The position numbers were made by a program, and so were the translations under genes. Shown piece after piece: positions 43,540 through 52,538 of a stretch of 64,000 bases of DNA (position 1 is its first letter; the number at the start of each line of letters is the position of its first letter). Origin of the DNA: Hormoscilla sp. GUM202 (GTDB lineage: Bacteria > Cyanobacteriota > Cyanobacteriia > Cyanobacteriales > Desertifilaceae). Below the pieces are notes generated by a model that was given only the letters and a program-made list of their open reading frames with translations, ran no database searches and was not told the origin of the DNA. Location of the stretch: the NCBI GenBank assembly GCA_005518205.2, contig RFFC02000005.1, positions 1 to 64,000 on the forward strand, written 5' to 3'.

Positions 43540-45302
43540 GGGTGTAATTAAAAGTGACACTTAGGCATTATTAACCGGTCCGGTAGTTCTACCTCTGTAT
43601 CACTGGCGGAGTTCTGATACCGCCGGTGATGGCCCCACAGTGGATGGAACAACTCAAATAGTGAATCTGCCTTGATTGGGAGATTTTTTTACCCTTATGT
43701 TATATAATTTTATTTATAAGTTGATCGTGGAGCTAAAGCCCTATATGTCTGAATTCATGAATTATGATGAAACGGTTGAACTAACCAGCAGCGCTTCGGA
43801 ATTAGCTCTAAGATTGCAGGCTCATCCCAATATATCGGCTCGTATTTTATCTCTGCTAGATCTTGTGGAAAATCCGGATAATAATTGTGAAACAGCGAGC
43901 AGTACCGAGTTGAAAATTATCTCGGAACTCAAAAAACTGGGAAATGATTCTCTTCAAGATTGGGCCAATTCGCAAGAGAAAAAAAAAGCCTTAGCTTGTG
44001 AAAAATCTCCGGGGATGCGCCGTCAGAGAAAAAAGCAACTATATTGGCATAGTCTGTTGGGAACTATCCAAATTATAGAAGAAACTTTTATTTCTCGAAG
44101 ACCGTTTTCATCATCTGCCCAAATACATTGTCGAGGTTATTCTTTGCCATTGCAACGAGCAATTACGGATTTTGGAGCCGATGTGCCATTTGGAAAAATT
44201 CCTGAAAAGCTACAAGAACATTACGGTATAACTGTGCCGATTAGTTCGGCCCAAGCTATTACTCAAAAACATGCACATGCGGTTAAAGGATCTCAAAAAC
44301 CAGCAGAAAAAATTACCGATAGAGATGGAGTAGAGCTTCTAATTGCAGAAATGGATGGCACGATGATTCCAATTGTAAAAACTCCGACCAATGATGATAA
44401 AATTATCGATCGCCGAAAAACCAGATCTTGTTGTTGGAAAGAAGCTCGTCTATCACTTGTGGAAATCCCTACTCAGAAAAAAACAATTATTGGAGGTACA
44501 GTAGGTACCGTAGACTCCGCAGGAAACAAATGACTGCATAGCGCTATAAGGGCTGGGATAGGTGAAAAGACTAAAGTTCATGCGATCGGAGATGGAGCCA
44601 GTTGGATTGTTAATCAGGTAATGGGCTTGTTTGGAGAACGTGCTAGCTATCTAATATATTTTTATCATCTATGTGAATATTTAGCAGCAGCAGCTCCTGG
44701 AGCTAATGAAAAGCAACAAAAAAAATGGCTGGAAAAACAAAAAAAAGCTCTCAAAAACAATCAGGTTCTCAAAGTATTAAATAATTTATCAACTCGCCTG
44801 GAACCAGAACATATAGCTGATAAATTTGCTCCCGTCAGAGTCGGTGTACGATACATTAAAAACCGGCTTGAATACATGAACTACAAAGATGCGATTGATG
44901 CTAATTTACCAATTGGATCTGGAAAGATTGAGAGCGCACATCGTTATGTAATTCAAAAACGTTTGAAATTAACAGGTTCTTGGTGGACCGTTGAAAACGC
45001 TAATGATATGTTAGCTTTAAGGATATTAAGAGTTAATGATGATTGGCAATCCTATTGGCTAAATTTAAACCCAGAAAATTCGTCCCTTACCTAAGCAGTC
45101 TAACAATTATTGAGGCTCTTACCTTCTCAACATCAGTTTTCTGCCATGATCGCGTTCTGAACATATATCAATCTCGGGCGTCAATATTGCGCCTTCGTTC
45201 ACCGGCGATATTGAGGCAGTGCTGGCACTGCCGGCACTGCCCGACCAACTACTTTTGACCACATCACCGGTTCATGATTAAGTGTCACTTTTAATTACAC
45301 CC
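43540..45302 (+). mobile_element. Insertion sequence with 24-bp ends and 9-bp target duplication
   Basis: A 1763-base element. Its terminal inverted repeats GGGTGTAATTAAAAGTGACACTTA are perfect over 24 bases, and it is flanked by GTAATTATC at 43531-43539 and 45303-45311. It separates the start region of the antitoxin-like gene from the aspartic protease remnant, both on the minus strand, and probably broke an operon. Confidence 0.92.
43694..45094 (+). pseudogene. Transposase of the ISKra4 superfamily, shifted once
   Basis: Two frames together form one transposase of about 465 residues. The first (MLYNFIYKLIVELKPYMSEF ... EKITDRDGVELLIAEMDGTMIPIV ... SCCWKEARLSLVEIP) ends at 44533 after VDSAGNK. 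The second continues AIRAGIGEKTKVHAIGDGAS, YLIYFYHLCEYLAAAAPGA and the end motif LPIGSGKIESAHRYVIQKRLKL. Catalytic aspartates lie in MDGT and GDGA, and the glutamate in KIESAH. The break near 44533 is a single shift (TAAG instead of an open frame). Family assignment by motif; an ISAzba1-like subgroup is my best guess. This differs from the ISKra4-type copy at 35.9 kb. Confidence 0.78.
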
Positions 45303-45325
45303 GTAATTATCTCTAAATGCGGATA

Positions 45326-45702
45326 TTATTTTAAGATCGTCACAGCCATGTCAGGATTGTCGGGATTGATAATTAACTTTTGCTGCTTAGGGTCAATCAA
45401 AACATCCATGCCTTCCAGGGGAATAGCCCCCAGTAAAACATTACTGCCATCGGGTAAACTCAGAGAGTGTCACCACTCCGAGGAGTCTTCAGAACCGGAC
45501 GTGAGACTTGAGGGGGTCTGCTCCCTCTTTTTTGATCCTCTGCTGTCTTTTCGTTTTTATTAGGCCCCTACACGAACTTCCGGCCTGGTAACAGCGCCCT
45601 GACCTGGCAGCGTTTGATTTGGTCTGTTGAGATGTGGCCCCTGCGGTAGAAGGTGAGGTCATCCCCGTTAATCAGTTCAATGTCTGCGTAAACTAAACCC
45701 AT
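45326..45702 (-). pseudogene. Clan AA aspartic protease interrupted by an intron remnant
   Basis: From ATG 45702 the start MGLVYADIELINGDDLTFYRRG is readable, the usual N-terminus of small retropepsin-like proteases in cyanobacteria. It ends soon after (GRKFV-stop). The C-terminus is readable near 45462-45326: LSLPDGSNVLLGAIPLEGMDVLIDPKQQKLIINP. The active-site region (DSGA) is missing; in its place lies sequence resembling the 3' end of a group II intron. Confidence 0.72.
45463..45530 (-). other. Group II intron 3'-end remnant
   Basis: On the minus strand, AGTCTCACGTCCGGTTCTG followed by AAGACTCCTCGGAGTGGTGACACTCT matches the second arm of a group II intron domain V and the following domain VI. 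The first arm of domain V (GAGCCGG..) is absent, and no reverse-transcriptase gene is seen. It is a truncated intron scrap within the aspartic protease gene. Pattern recognition only. Confidence 0.55.
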
Positions 45703-45829
45703 CTTTTTTTCCTGTCAACCTGGTTTAAGCTATATTATGGCAGGTGACGAGATATTTGCCCACATCGGTTCAATGTCTGGTAGCTGTCGTACCGAACTCG
45801 CCAACAGTATCCACTGCCTTTAACCAAAC

Positions 45830-46237
45830 CTACTTTATATCGATCTTCGTCACAGTAGTCCCCCGATCGAGACTACTTAGAGGTGGCTGAATTGTCGAAG
45901 CATTGCCCACTACCAGAGTCACGATATCATCTGGTTGGAGATAACGGTTAGCGACCCGCTGGATATCTGCGACTGTAGTCCCTTCCACCCCTTTCCGGTA
46001 CTGGAAGATAAAATCTTCTGGGTAGCCGTAATATTCATATTGCATCAGCCGCGACAGGGTTTGAGAGGGGGTAGCAAAGTTAAAGACAAAAGAGTTGAGA
46101 ACGGCATCTTGGGCGGACTTCAGTTCTGCTGGGGAAATAGGAGTTGTCCGGATCTGCTCAATTTCTGATCGGACTGCCTGAATAAAGGGCACAGTTGCCT
46201 CGGAAAAGAATAGAATAGTTAAAAAATCGCTACTCAA
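45830..46237 (-). pseudogene. C-terminal fragment of a second M16 peptidase
   Basis: The 135-residue frame is the end of an M16-family protein: IQAVRSEIEQIRTTPISPAELKSAQDAVLNSFVFNF, YYGYPEDFIFQYRKGVEGTTVADIQRVANRYLQPDD. The preceding 350 or so residues, which should lie to the right, are missing; the homology begins abruptly at about 46180 and the divergent Uma2 gene begins 16 bases beyond the frame start. Loss probably accompanied insertion of the Uma2 gene. In related genomes two M16 genes lie side by side, and the partner is found at 47167-48750. Confidence 0.8.
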
Positions 46238-46252
46238 ATCAAGTAAAATCCT

Positions 46253-47086
46253 ATGGTCCAGACAGCAGAAAAAATAGTAAAGACTCCGATTTTACCGGAT
46301 CACACCCAGCTACCAGAGTCGGATGGTACTTTTGTGAAGAACTTTCAAGAACATCCCCAAAGCCTGATTCTCACAGATTCAATTGGACCAGTATTACGAC
46401 AACTGCACCCCGACGGACAATATGCGATCGGGCAAGACTGCGGTATCTACTGGGCTCGAACAGACCCGCCAGAAGCAGGAGCAGTAGCACCGGACTGGTT
46501 CTATGTACCGGGAGTACCCCCCATAATAGACGGAGAGATTCGCCGTTCCTACGTGTTATGGAAGGAACCGACCATACCGCAGATTGTCTTAGAGTTTGCC
46601 AGTGGCAATGGTTCTGCCGAACGTAACAATACACCAATGGCTCGCGACGATGAAGGTAATCTCATCAAGCCCGGAAAATTCTGGGTTTACGAGCAAAGAT
46701 TGAAGATTCCCTATTATGGCATCTATTTTGTCAATAGCGGTGCATTAGAATTCTATGAGTTGCAGGGGGGATCTTACCAGCTTCGGAGACCCAATGAACG
46801 AGGACATTATCCCATACCGCCCTTGGGAGTAGAACTAGGAGTATGGCGGGGGTTTTATCTCAACCAAAATCAACCGTGGATGCGGTGGTGGGACTCCCAG
46901 GGAAATCTCTTACTGCTGGGAGAAGAACGAGCCGAACGCGAACGAGAGCGTGCTGAAAGGGCTGAACAGGCTCAAAGAGCAGCAGTTCCCAGATTATTAG
47001 CTCTTGGCTTAACCGCCGAGCAGGTCGCCCAAACCCTGAGCTTGACCATTGAAGAAGTCCAGCAGTACTCTCAAGATCGCCCTTAG
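46253..47086 (+). CDS. Uma2 family (DUF820) putative nuclease-fold protein
   Basis: A 277-residue protein. The Uma2 core is present: DCGIYWARTDPPEAGAVAPDWFYV, PQIVLEFASGNGSAERN and KFWVYEQRLKIPYYGIYF; the carboxylate pattern D...E is seen as APDW and VLEF. The C-terminus is a charged coiled coil (EERAERERERAERAEQAQ) and an HTH-like tail (GLTAEQVAQTLSLTIEEVQQY), as usual for the larger cyanobacterial members. Uma2 genes are highly multiplied in cyanobacteria; their function is unsettled. It is inserted between two M16 fragments and ends at a strong hairpin. Confidence 0.88.
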   Translation: MVQTAEKIVKTPILPDHTQLPESDGTFVKNFQEHPQSLILTDSIGPVLRQLHPDGQYAIGQDCGIYWARTDPPEAGAVAPDWFYVPGVPPIIDGEIRRSYVLWKEPTIPQIVLEFASGNGSAERNNTPMARDDEGNLIKPGKFWVYEQRLKIPYYGIYFVNSGALEFYELQGGSYQLRRPNERGHYPIPPLGVELGVWRGFYLNQNQPWMRWWDSQGNLLLLGEERAERERERAERAEQAQRAAVPRLLALGLTAEQVAQTLSLTIEEVQQYSQDRP

Positions 47087-47112
47087 CTTGAGTCAGTTAA
47101 AATTGATAGCGC

Positions 47113-47151
47113 AAAGAAACCCAACAGCCGTTGGCGCGGTTGGGTTTCTTT
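47113..47151. terminator. Bidirectional terminator hairpin
   Basis: AAAGAAACCCAAC (47113-47125) pairs perfectly with GTTGGGTTTCTTT (47139-47151) around a 13-base GC-rich loop. A and T runs on the two sides let it work for both the Uma2 gene (plus) and the M16 gene (minus). Confidence 0.85.
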
Positions 47152-47166
47152 CACATAAGCATTTTT

Positions 47167-48750
47167 CTATGATTTTGGTAACAGACGCCCTACTGTCCGA
47201 TTTTCTGGGGTAAAGGTAGCCTGGGCGACTCGCTGGATATCTGCCGCTGTTACCTTTGCAATCAAATCTATTTCTCGGAACAGGTTCCGCCAAGCCCCAG
47301 TTTTCGCTTCGTACTCTACTAACAAACTAGCTAGACCGGCGTTAGACCCGATCGCCCGCAACCGACCTGCCCTTGCTTGAGTTTTCACCCGGTCTAATTC
47401 TGTTTGGGAAACCGGTTCAGTTTTCAGGCGGGTAATTTCTGTCTGTAAAGCTGCCGCTACCTCTTCTACAGTACGACCGGGTGCAGTCACGGCATAGAAC
47501 AGCATCAAATTAGGATACTTATTCCCAGGGAAACCACTCTCACCTGCTGCTCCCAGGGCTACTTGCTGCTTTTCTACCAGAGACTTATATAGCCGTGAGG
47601 TGCGACCGTCACTGAGAATGCTGCCAATCATTTCATAAACTACATTATCTTTATCCTTCATGGCTGGGCGATGATACCCTTCCAAATACCAGGGTTGAGA
47701 AGGAAACTCTACTGTCACTTCCTGGGCTTCAGTTTGCGGCGGTTCCTCTGGGATTAGATCTTCTGGTAACTGTTTATCTTCATAGCCCCCAAAGTAAATT
47801 TGCGCTCACCGCTTCACTTCTGCCAGCTTCACATCTCCCACGATCGCCACTGTCAGGTTGCGAGGCACGTAATAAGTTGCAAAGAATTCTTCTACATCTT
47901 GCCGCGTCAGGTTGCGGATATCTTCTTCATAACCAATTATGGGACGGCCATAGGGATGTTCTTGGAAGGCAGAATCTTGAAATGCCTCTATCATCTTACC
48001 CAAAGCCGAGTTATCCGTGCGCAGGCGTCGTTCTTCCAGGATCACCTCTTTCTCTGTAAAAAACTCCCGAAACACGGGATCGCCAAACCTTTCCGACTCC
48101 AGAGACATCCACAGTTCTAGCTTATTGGATGGTAAGCTGAAAAAATAGCGGGTGGCATCTGCCGAAGTCGTCGCATTCAGTCCTACTCCCCCTGCCCGAT
48201 CGATAATTTGACCGAATTCATTTTGCTTCACGTAACTTGATGCCTGCGATCGCACCCGCTCGAACTCCTCCTGGATTTCCGCCAATTTTGCCCCATCTCC
48301 GGCTGTTTGGACTGACTTTATTCGATCGAATAATCGATCCAGTTTAATTAGCAGAGGTTTTTCGGCTGCGTAATATTTGGTGCCGATGCGAGTAGTACCT
48401 TTGAAAGCTAAATGCTCTAAATAGTGAGCCACCCCCGTTTTCCCAACTGGTTCATCCACGCCCCCGACATTTACATAGGTAATGAATGATATAATTGGCG
48501 CTTGATGGCGTTCCATGACAATGAATTTTAACCCATTGTCCAGAGTGAATTCTCGGACTTGCTTTTCTATTCGTTCCAGATCCTGGCCAATGCGATCGGC
48601 TGCTGGTGCTGTCGAATTTTGCAATCCCAGGCCGCTCACCGGGCGATCGCGGTTGTGGGGGGAGTTCCCCAAGCCAACAGCATGACGATCGCGCTTCTTG
48701 GACCACCACGATCTCAATCTCAACACAGGTCTGCTCTTTTTATCTCCCAT
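47167..48750 (-). pseudogene. M16 zinc peptidase with one in-frame TGA
   Basis: The two open frames 47806-48750 and 47167-47718 are in one phase; between them a TGA (47806-47808) follows VGDVKLAEVKR and the reading continues AQIYFGGYEDKQLPEDL. The whole is about 527 residues. The inverted zinc motif HxxEH is intact (VAHYLEHLAFKGT), and the later glutamate is in KEVILEERRL. M16 members degrade peptides, often in the periplasm. The N-terminal 50 residues are basic and lack a clear signal sequence, so the start may also be damaged. A single change would restore the frame. Confidence 0.82.
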
Positions 48751-48845
48751 AAGAATTACTCCTCACTCTAGGATCGGAGCACAAATTTGGGGCCAACTCG
48801 ACCCCAAATATCATGGCCAATACCCTATTTGGTGCCACCTTGCTG

Positions 48846-49139
48846 TTAATTGCCATGGAGGATTTGATTGCGATAGAAAGCGTAGGTATCAAACAAGGCT
48901 CCCACAAAACTACAGGCCAGACCTATCACCACCAGTCCTTCCATGGGACATCCACTGCCGAAGGTCGCCAAAAAATTCCAGACTATTGTTGCCCCCGCTT
49001 GAGAGATTCCTGCCATGCCCGGCAGATAACCACTCAGGAATATACTTACCATTATGCCACTAATTAACACCAGGGGGGCGACAAAACTGAGGACAGTTGT
49101 CAACAGCAGGGAGCGGATAAAAACCGGCAAGCTGCTCAT
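48846..49139 (-). CDS. Small membrane protein
   Basis: 97 residues with two long hydrophobic segments (about 8-35, FIRSLLLTTVLSFVAPLVLISGIMVS, and 62-85, CPMEGLVVIGLACSFVGALFDTYAF). No catalytic motifs. It appears to be a conserved cyanobacterial small membrane protein with no known role. It is divergent from the MlaE-like gene. Confidence 0.7.
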   Translation of the reverse strand: MSSLPVFIRSLLLTTVLSFVAPLVLISGIMVSIFLSGYLPGMAGISQAGATIVWNFLATFGSGCPMEGLVVIGLACSFVGALFDTYAFYRNQILHGN

Positions 49140-49430
49140 TTCTATGTTACTCCAGTTAAATTGACTATTCTGGATGCAGGTCTATACTGCACCCGTTTCT
49201 CTACCATACGCCTCAATGCCATACCTAACCCAAGAGTTTATAAAACTTAAATTTTACTTACCAAATCTTTGTGAAGATATGTAGCAAAATTTTAATATTT
49301 TTACCTTGAGAGCCAAAATAAGGATATTTTTGCTAATGAGTAAAAAATGATAGAATATTACAGAACGTAAATAAGAGCGCTATGATAGACCAAGGCGATC
49401 GAGCCGATCGGGAAAATGGAGTTGTAGCTT

Positions 49431-50198
49431 ATGGCATGGGGTAAGCGGTTACTAGCGGCGGTTTTATTGGCCGGGCAAGTGCTGGTGCATATATTGGCCG
49501 GTAAGATTAACCGCCGCAACACCCTGGAACAAATGGCATTGGTAGGTCCGGCGAGCTTGTCGATCACTCTGATGACCATGGGCTCTGTGGGCATGGTATT
49601 TACCATACAGGTAGCACGGGAATTTATTAACTTTGGTGCGACGGCGGCGGTGGGCGGGGTTCTGGCCCTGGCCTTAGCACGGGAACTAGCACCGGTACTC
49701 ACTGCAGTGGTGTTGGCGGGTCGGGTCGGTTCGGCCTTTGCGGCGGAAATCGGTACCATGCAGGTAACGGAACAGATCGACGCCCTCTATATGCTGAAAA
49801 CAGACCCGGTTGATTACTTAGTCATCCCCCGGGTGCTCGCCTGCTGCGTGATGCTGCCGCTGTTGACGATTTTGTCCTTGATTACAGGTCTGGCGGGGGG
49901 ACTGCTGGTGGCAAGCGCTAATTTTAGAATCGTCTCGTCCCTGTTTCTCGATTCTGTCCGTAATTTCCTACAGCCTTGGGATATTGTCAGTGCGATGATT
50001 AAAGCTGTGGTCTTCGGTGCCTTACTGGCAGTGATCGGTTGCAGCTGGGGCTTGACTACCACTGGTGGAGCCAAGGGCGTGGGACAATCTACTACCACGG
50101 CTGTGGTAACTGCGATGTTGGCGATCTTTATTGCTAATTTCTTTCTCTCCTGGTTGCTCTTTCAAGGACTGGGCATCTCGTCCCTGGGAAATGTCTGA
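49431..50198 (+). CDS. MlaE-family lipid ABC transporter permease
   Basis: A 255-residue permease of the MlaE/TGD1 family, with five or so membrane helices and the conserved EIGTMQVTEQIDAL loop after AVVLAGRVGSAFAAE. Members move phospholipids between outer and inner envelope membranes together with an ATPase and an MCE protein, whose genes are not in this window. In cyanobacteria the gene is often followed by a DUF3119 gene; here that neighbour is 1.8 kb away because of an ISL3 insertion. Confidence 0.92.
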   Translation: MAWGKRLLAAVLLAGQVLVHILAGKINRRNTLEQMALVGPASLSITLMTMGSVGMVFTIQVAREFINFGATAAVGGVLALALARELAPVLTAVVLAGRVGSAFAAEIGTMQVTEQIDALYMLKTDPVDYLVIPRVLACCVMLPLLTILSLITGLAGGLLVASANFRIVSSLFLDSVRNFLQPWDIVSAMIKAVVFGALLAVIGCSWGLTTTGGAKGVGQSTTTAVVTAMLAIFIANFFLSWLLFQGLGISSLGNV

Positions 50199-50207
50199 AC
50201 TTAACCC

Positions 50208-50312
50208 AGCCCAGCCGCCCCAGCCCAGCCGCCCCAGCCCAGCCGCCCCAGCCCAGCCGCCCCACCCTAAAGGGATGGGGCTACATTACAAAGCCCGCCT
50301 GCGCGGGCTAGG
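50208..50312. repeat. 14-base tandem repeat and dispersed inverted repeat
   Basis: Four exact copies of AGCCCAGCCGCCCC (50208-50263), directly followed by the inverted-repeat composite ACCCTAAAGGGATGGGG + AAAGCCCGCCTGCGCGGGCT (50264-50312). The second part is the same element that is translated inside menD at 16582-16640, in reversed order. Confidence 0.9.
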
Positions 50313-50494
50313 GAGATAAGCATGACGATCGCGGCGGTTGCAGATATAGAAGTTCTCGCCCTTTGTGTGATATGCTATTGGTGAGATTGCTAGTGCTCCT
50401 GCGTCGCACCGCTGCGCTAACGGGGGGTTAACTCATAAAGCATAAGTCGATCGCAGTTATCCCCTCTCGCAATGACAAATAGGCTATGAAAACA

Positions 50495-51908
50495 GGCTCT
50501 TCGGTACCTGAGTTGCTAAACTATCAAATAAATACTCGTCAAATTAAACTAAAATTGTTATACTTGAAGAGTAAACATATTGCTGTACTTGACTTCTGGC
50601 ATTTTTAATGCTTTACTGAAATTGAGGACAAAGTGAAAACTGAGGTAAAATTATCATGGCTTCAAAAGGACAACTCAAACTACTAACAGATTTTCTGAAC
50701 ATCCCAGATGTTAAAGTTACTCATTTCGTACAAGATACATCTCTAGGAAAAATCCTCTCCGTAGCGAGTTTAACTTCAGAAGTAGCCTGCCCTCATTGCG
50801 GTCAAATGAGTCAGAAAATTCACTCCTATTATTCACATCTAATTAAAGACTTGCCTATGAATGGTCAAAATGTTTATTTACAGGTAAATAAACGAAAAAT
50901 GAAATGTGAAAATTGTTTAAAAATTTTTAGTGAGCCTTTGGATTTTTGTGAACCAAAACGCAACTATACTAAAAGACTTGCCGACGATATATTGAATCAG
51001 GTAAAACATAGTAATATTAAAAGTGTTGCCGAAAGAACCGGGGTAAGTGAGTCAGAAATTGAAACTATGTTAAAAGATTTAAAAAAAAGTTTGGTAGGTC
51101 AAAAACCTCAAGACTTAAAACGATTGGGGATTGATGAAATTAGCCTGATAAAAGGACAAGGTAATTATTGTGCGGTATTAGTAGATTTGGACAATAGTCA
51201 ACTTCTAGCTTTAGTCCCCGATCGAACCCAAGAAGCCATTGAAAAAGTGTTGCTATCTTGGGGAATAGACGTGTTATCAGGCATAGAAGAGGTTAGCATT
51301 GATTTATGGCGTCCCTATAAAACTTTGGTAGAAAAATTAATGCCTCACGCCGAGGTAGTAGCTGATAGATTTCATGTAATGAACCAGGTTCAAGAAGAAT
51401 TAGACAATGGTCGTAAGCAAACAAAAAAAGAAGTTAATAACATGGATGATAAGAAGAAAAAAACTGCAAAACTCAAGGTGCTTCATCACAGTAAATATGT
51501 CCTTCTTGCTAATTCCGATGATTTAAATGAAGCTCAAAAAAGCCAATTAGAAGAAGTCAATAAAGAATTCCCGAAGCTGCAAAAGATGCATGAATTAAAA
51601 GAAAATTTTAGGAAAGTATTTGAAGAGAGCATAAATTGGTTTGATGGCTTATTGAATTTAGCAGAATGGTTGAAACAATCAGCAGAATTATTTCCCAAAA
51701 GTCAAGGAACAATCCGTCGCTGGTTAGTGGAGATAACAGCAGATTTTGAGCAAAAAACAACTAATGGCATTGTTGAAGGTATTAACCAAAAAATTAAGTT
51801 AGTTAAACGGTGCGGATTTTGTTTTCGTAACATAGAAAATTTTGAGCTAAGATGTTTATTAGCTTTTCAAAATTAGCAATAGTTTAGCAACCCAAGTACC
51901 GAAGAGCC
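50495..51908 (+). mobile_element. ISL3-family insertion sequence with 8-bp target duplication
   Basis: 1414 bases. The ends GGCTCTTCGGTAC[C/T]TG[A/G]GTTGCTAAACTA are inverted with two mismatches, and target duplications TGAAAACA lie at 50487-50494 and 51909-51916. The transposase frame is intact, so this is the only IS in the window likely to be active. Confidence 0.93.
50656..51876 (+). CDS. ISL3-family transposase
   Basis: 406 residues, full length. The N-terminal zinc-binding part (CPHCGQMSQKIHSYYSH ... KCENCLKIF) is followed by a helix-turn-helix (SNIKSVAERTGVSESEIETML). The DDE domain follows: KRLGIDEISLIKGQGNY with the first Asp, EEVSIDLWRPY with the second, and a C-terminal TTNGIVEGINQKIKLVKRCGFCFRN with the Glu. 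The coding sequence is AT-rich compared with neighbouring genes. It is related to the dead copy at 35.3-37.4 kb (VSIDLW[R/K]PYK[T/S]LV). Confidence 0.95.
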   Translation: MASKGQLKLLTDFLNIPDVKVTHFVQDTSLGKILSVASLTSEVACPHCGQMSQKIHSYYSHLIKDLPMNGQNVYLQVNKRKMKCENCLKIFSEPLDFCEPKRNYTKRLADDILNQVKHSNIKSVAERTGVSESEIETMLKDLKKSLVGQKPQDLKRLGIDEISLIKGQGNYCAVLVDLDNSQLLALVPDRTQEAIEKVLLSWGIDVLSGIEEVSIDLWRPYKTLVEKLMPHAEVVADRFHVMNQVQEELDNGRKQTKKEVNNMDDKKKKTAKLKVLHHSKYVLLANSDDLNEAQKSQLEEVNKEFPKLQKMHELKENFRKVFEESINWFDGLLNLAEWLKQSAELFPKSQGTIRRWLVEITADFEQKTTNGIVEGINQKIKLVKRCGFCFRNIENFELRCLLAFQN

Positions 51909-51986
51909 TGAAAACAATACCACATCAATGCCGAGATTCGCTATAAAATAGGGAGATAACTGAGCAAGCTAGAGAAAATTAAGCCC

Positions 51987-52391
51987 GTGACTACTACTGC
52001 TACTATTGAATCAACAGAGACAATTGAACTAACTCCTAGCTATAAGCTGCCTTTGGTGTTGGTAATTTCTGCCCCAGTCCTGGCACTGGTACAAGTATGG
52101 TTGAGCTTGCCGATCGCCCTGGTGGGATTATTCTTAATGTTTCAGACGGCCAGGATCCGCCTGCTATTCACACCAACGGCAATGGATGTCTACAGCACTT
52201 CGACTTTAATCAGAAGTTTTCCCTACAGGGATTGGCAGAACTGGCGGATATTCTGGAATCCGGTGCCCATACTGTTTTACTTTAAGGAGGTCAAGAGTAT
52301 CCACTTTTTGCCGATTCTGTTTGACCCCAAGATGCTGAGGACTTGTCTGGAACAACGCTATCCATTAAAGTCAAGCGCAGATGAGTTATAG
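51987..52391 (+). CDS. DUF3119 family protein
   Basis: A 134-residue protein from a GTG start (GTGACTACTACTGC). Two close hydrophobic segments (about 22-55) are followed by a PH-like domain: FTPTAMDVYSTSTLIRSFPYRDWQNWRIFW. DUF3119 is confined to cyanobacteria and plastid-bearing eukaryotes and typically lies beside the MlaE permease gene, pointing to a role in lipid transport. The ISL3 element now lies between the two, 79 bases upstream of this start, so its expression may have changed. Confidence 0.85.
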   Translation: MTTTATIESTETIELTPSYKLPLVLVISAPVLALVQVWLSLPIALVGLFLMFQTARIRLLFTPTAMDVYSTSTLIRSFPYRDWQNWRIFWNPVPILFYFKEVKSIHFLPILFDPKMLRTCLEQRYPLKSSADEL

Positions 52392-52400
52392 TTGCATTGG

Positions 52401-52425
52401 TAGGGTGGGCACCGCCCACCATGCG
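52401..52425. repeat. Short dispersed palindrome
   Basis: AGGGTGGGCACCGCCCACCATG: GGTGGGC pairs with GCCCACC around ACC. This small repeat is very common between genes in many cyanobacteria. Its place after DUF3119 could make it serve as a weak terminator. Confidence 0.7.
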
Positions 52426-52538
52426 CGGGTTGAGGCAATAACAACAAACTGGGAAGTGACCCAAGTAAACCACAGAGAGAACAGAGGTAAATTTTAAGAT
52501 CAGATATTAGTTGTTAGTAGTTAGTCATAAGTTACCAG

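Noticed and set aside
40465-48750. Genome-wide recoding of TGA to leucine or another amino acid
   Set aside because: TGA ends clearly intact genes here (for example pntAB), and other broken genes have TAA, TAG or shifts; decay or error is simpler.
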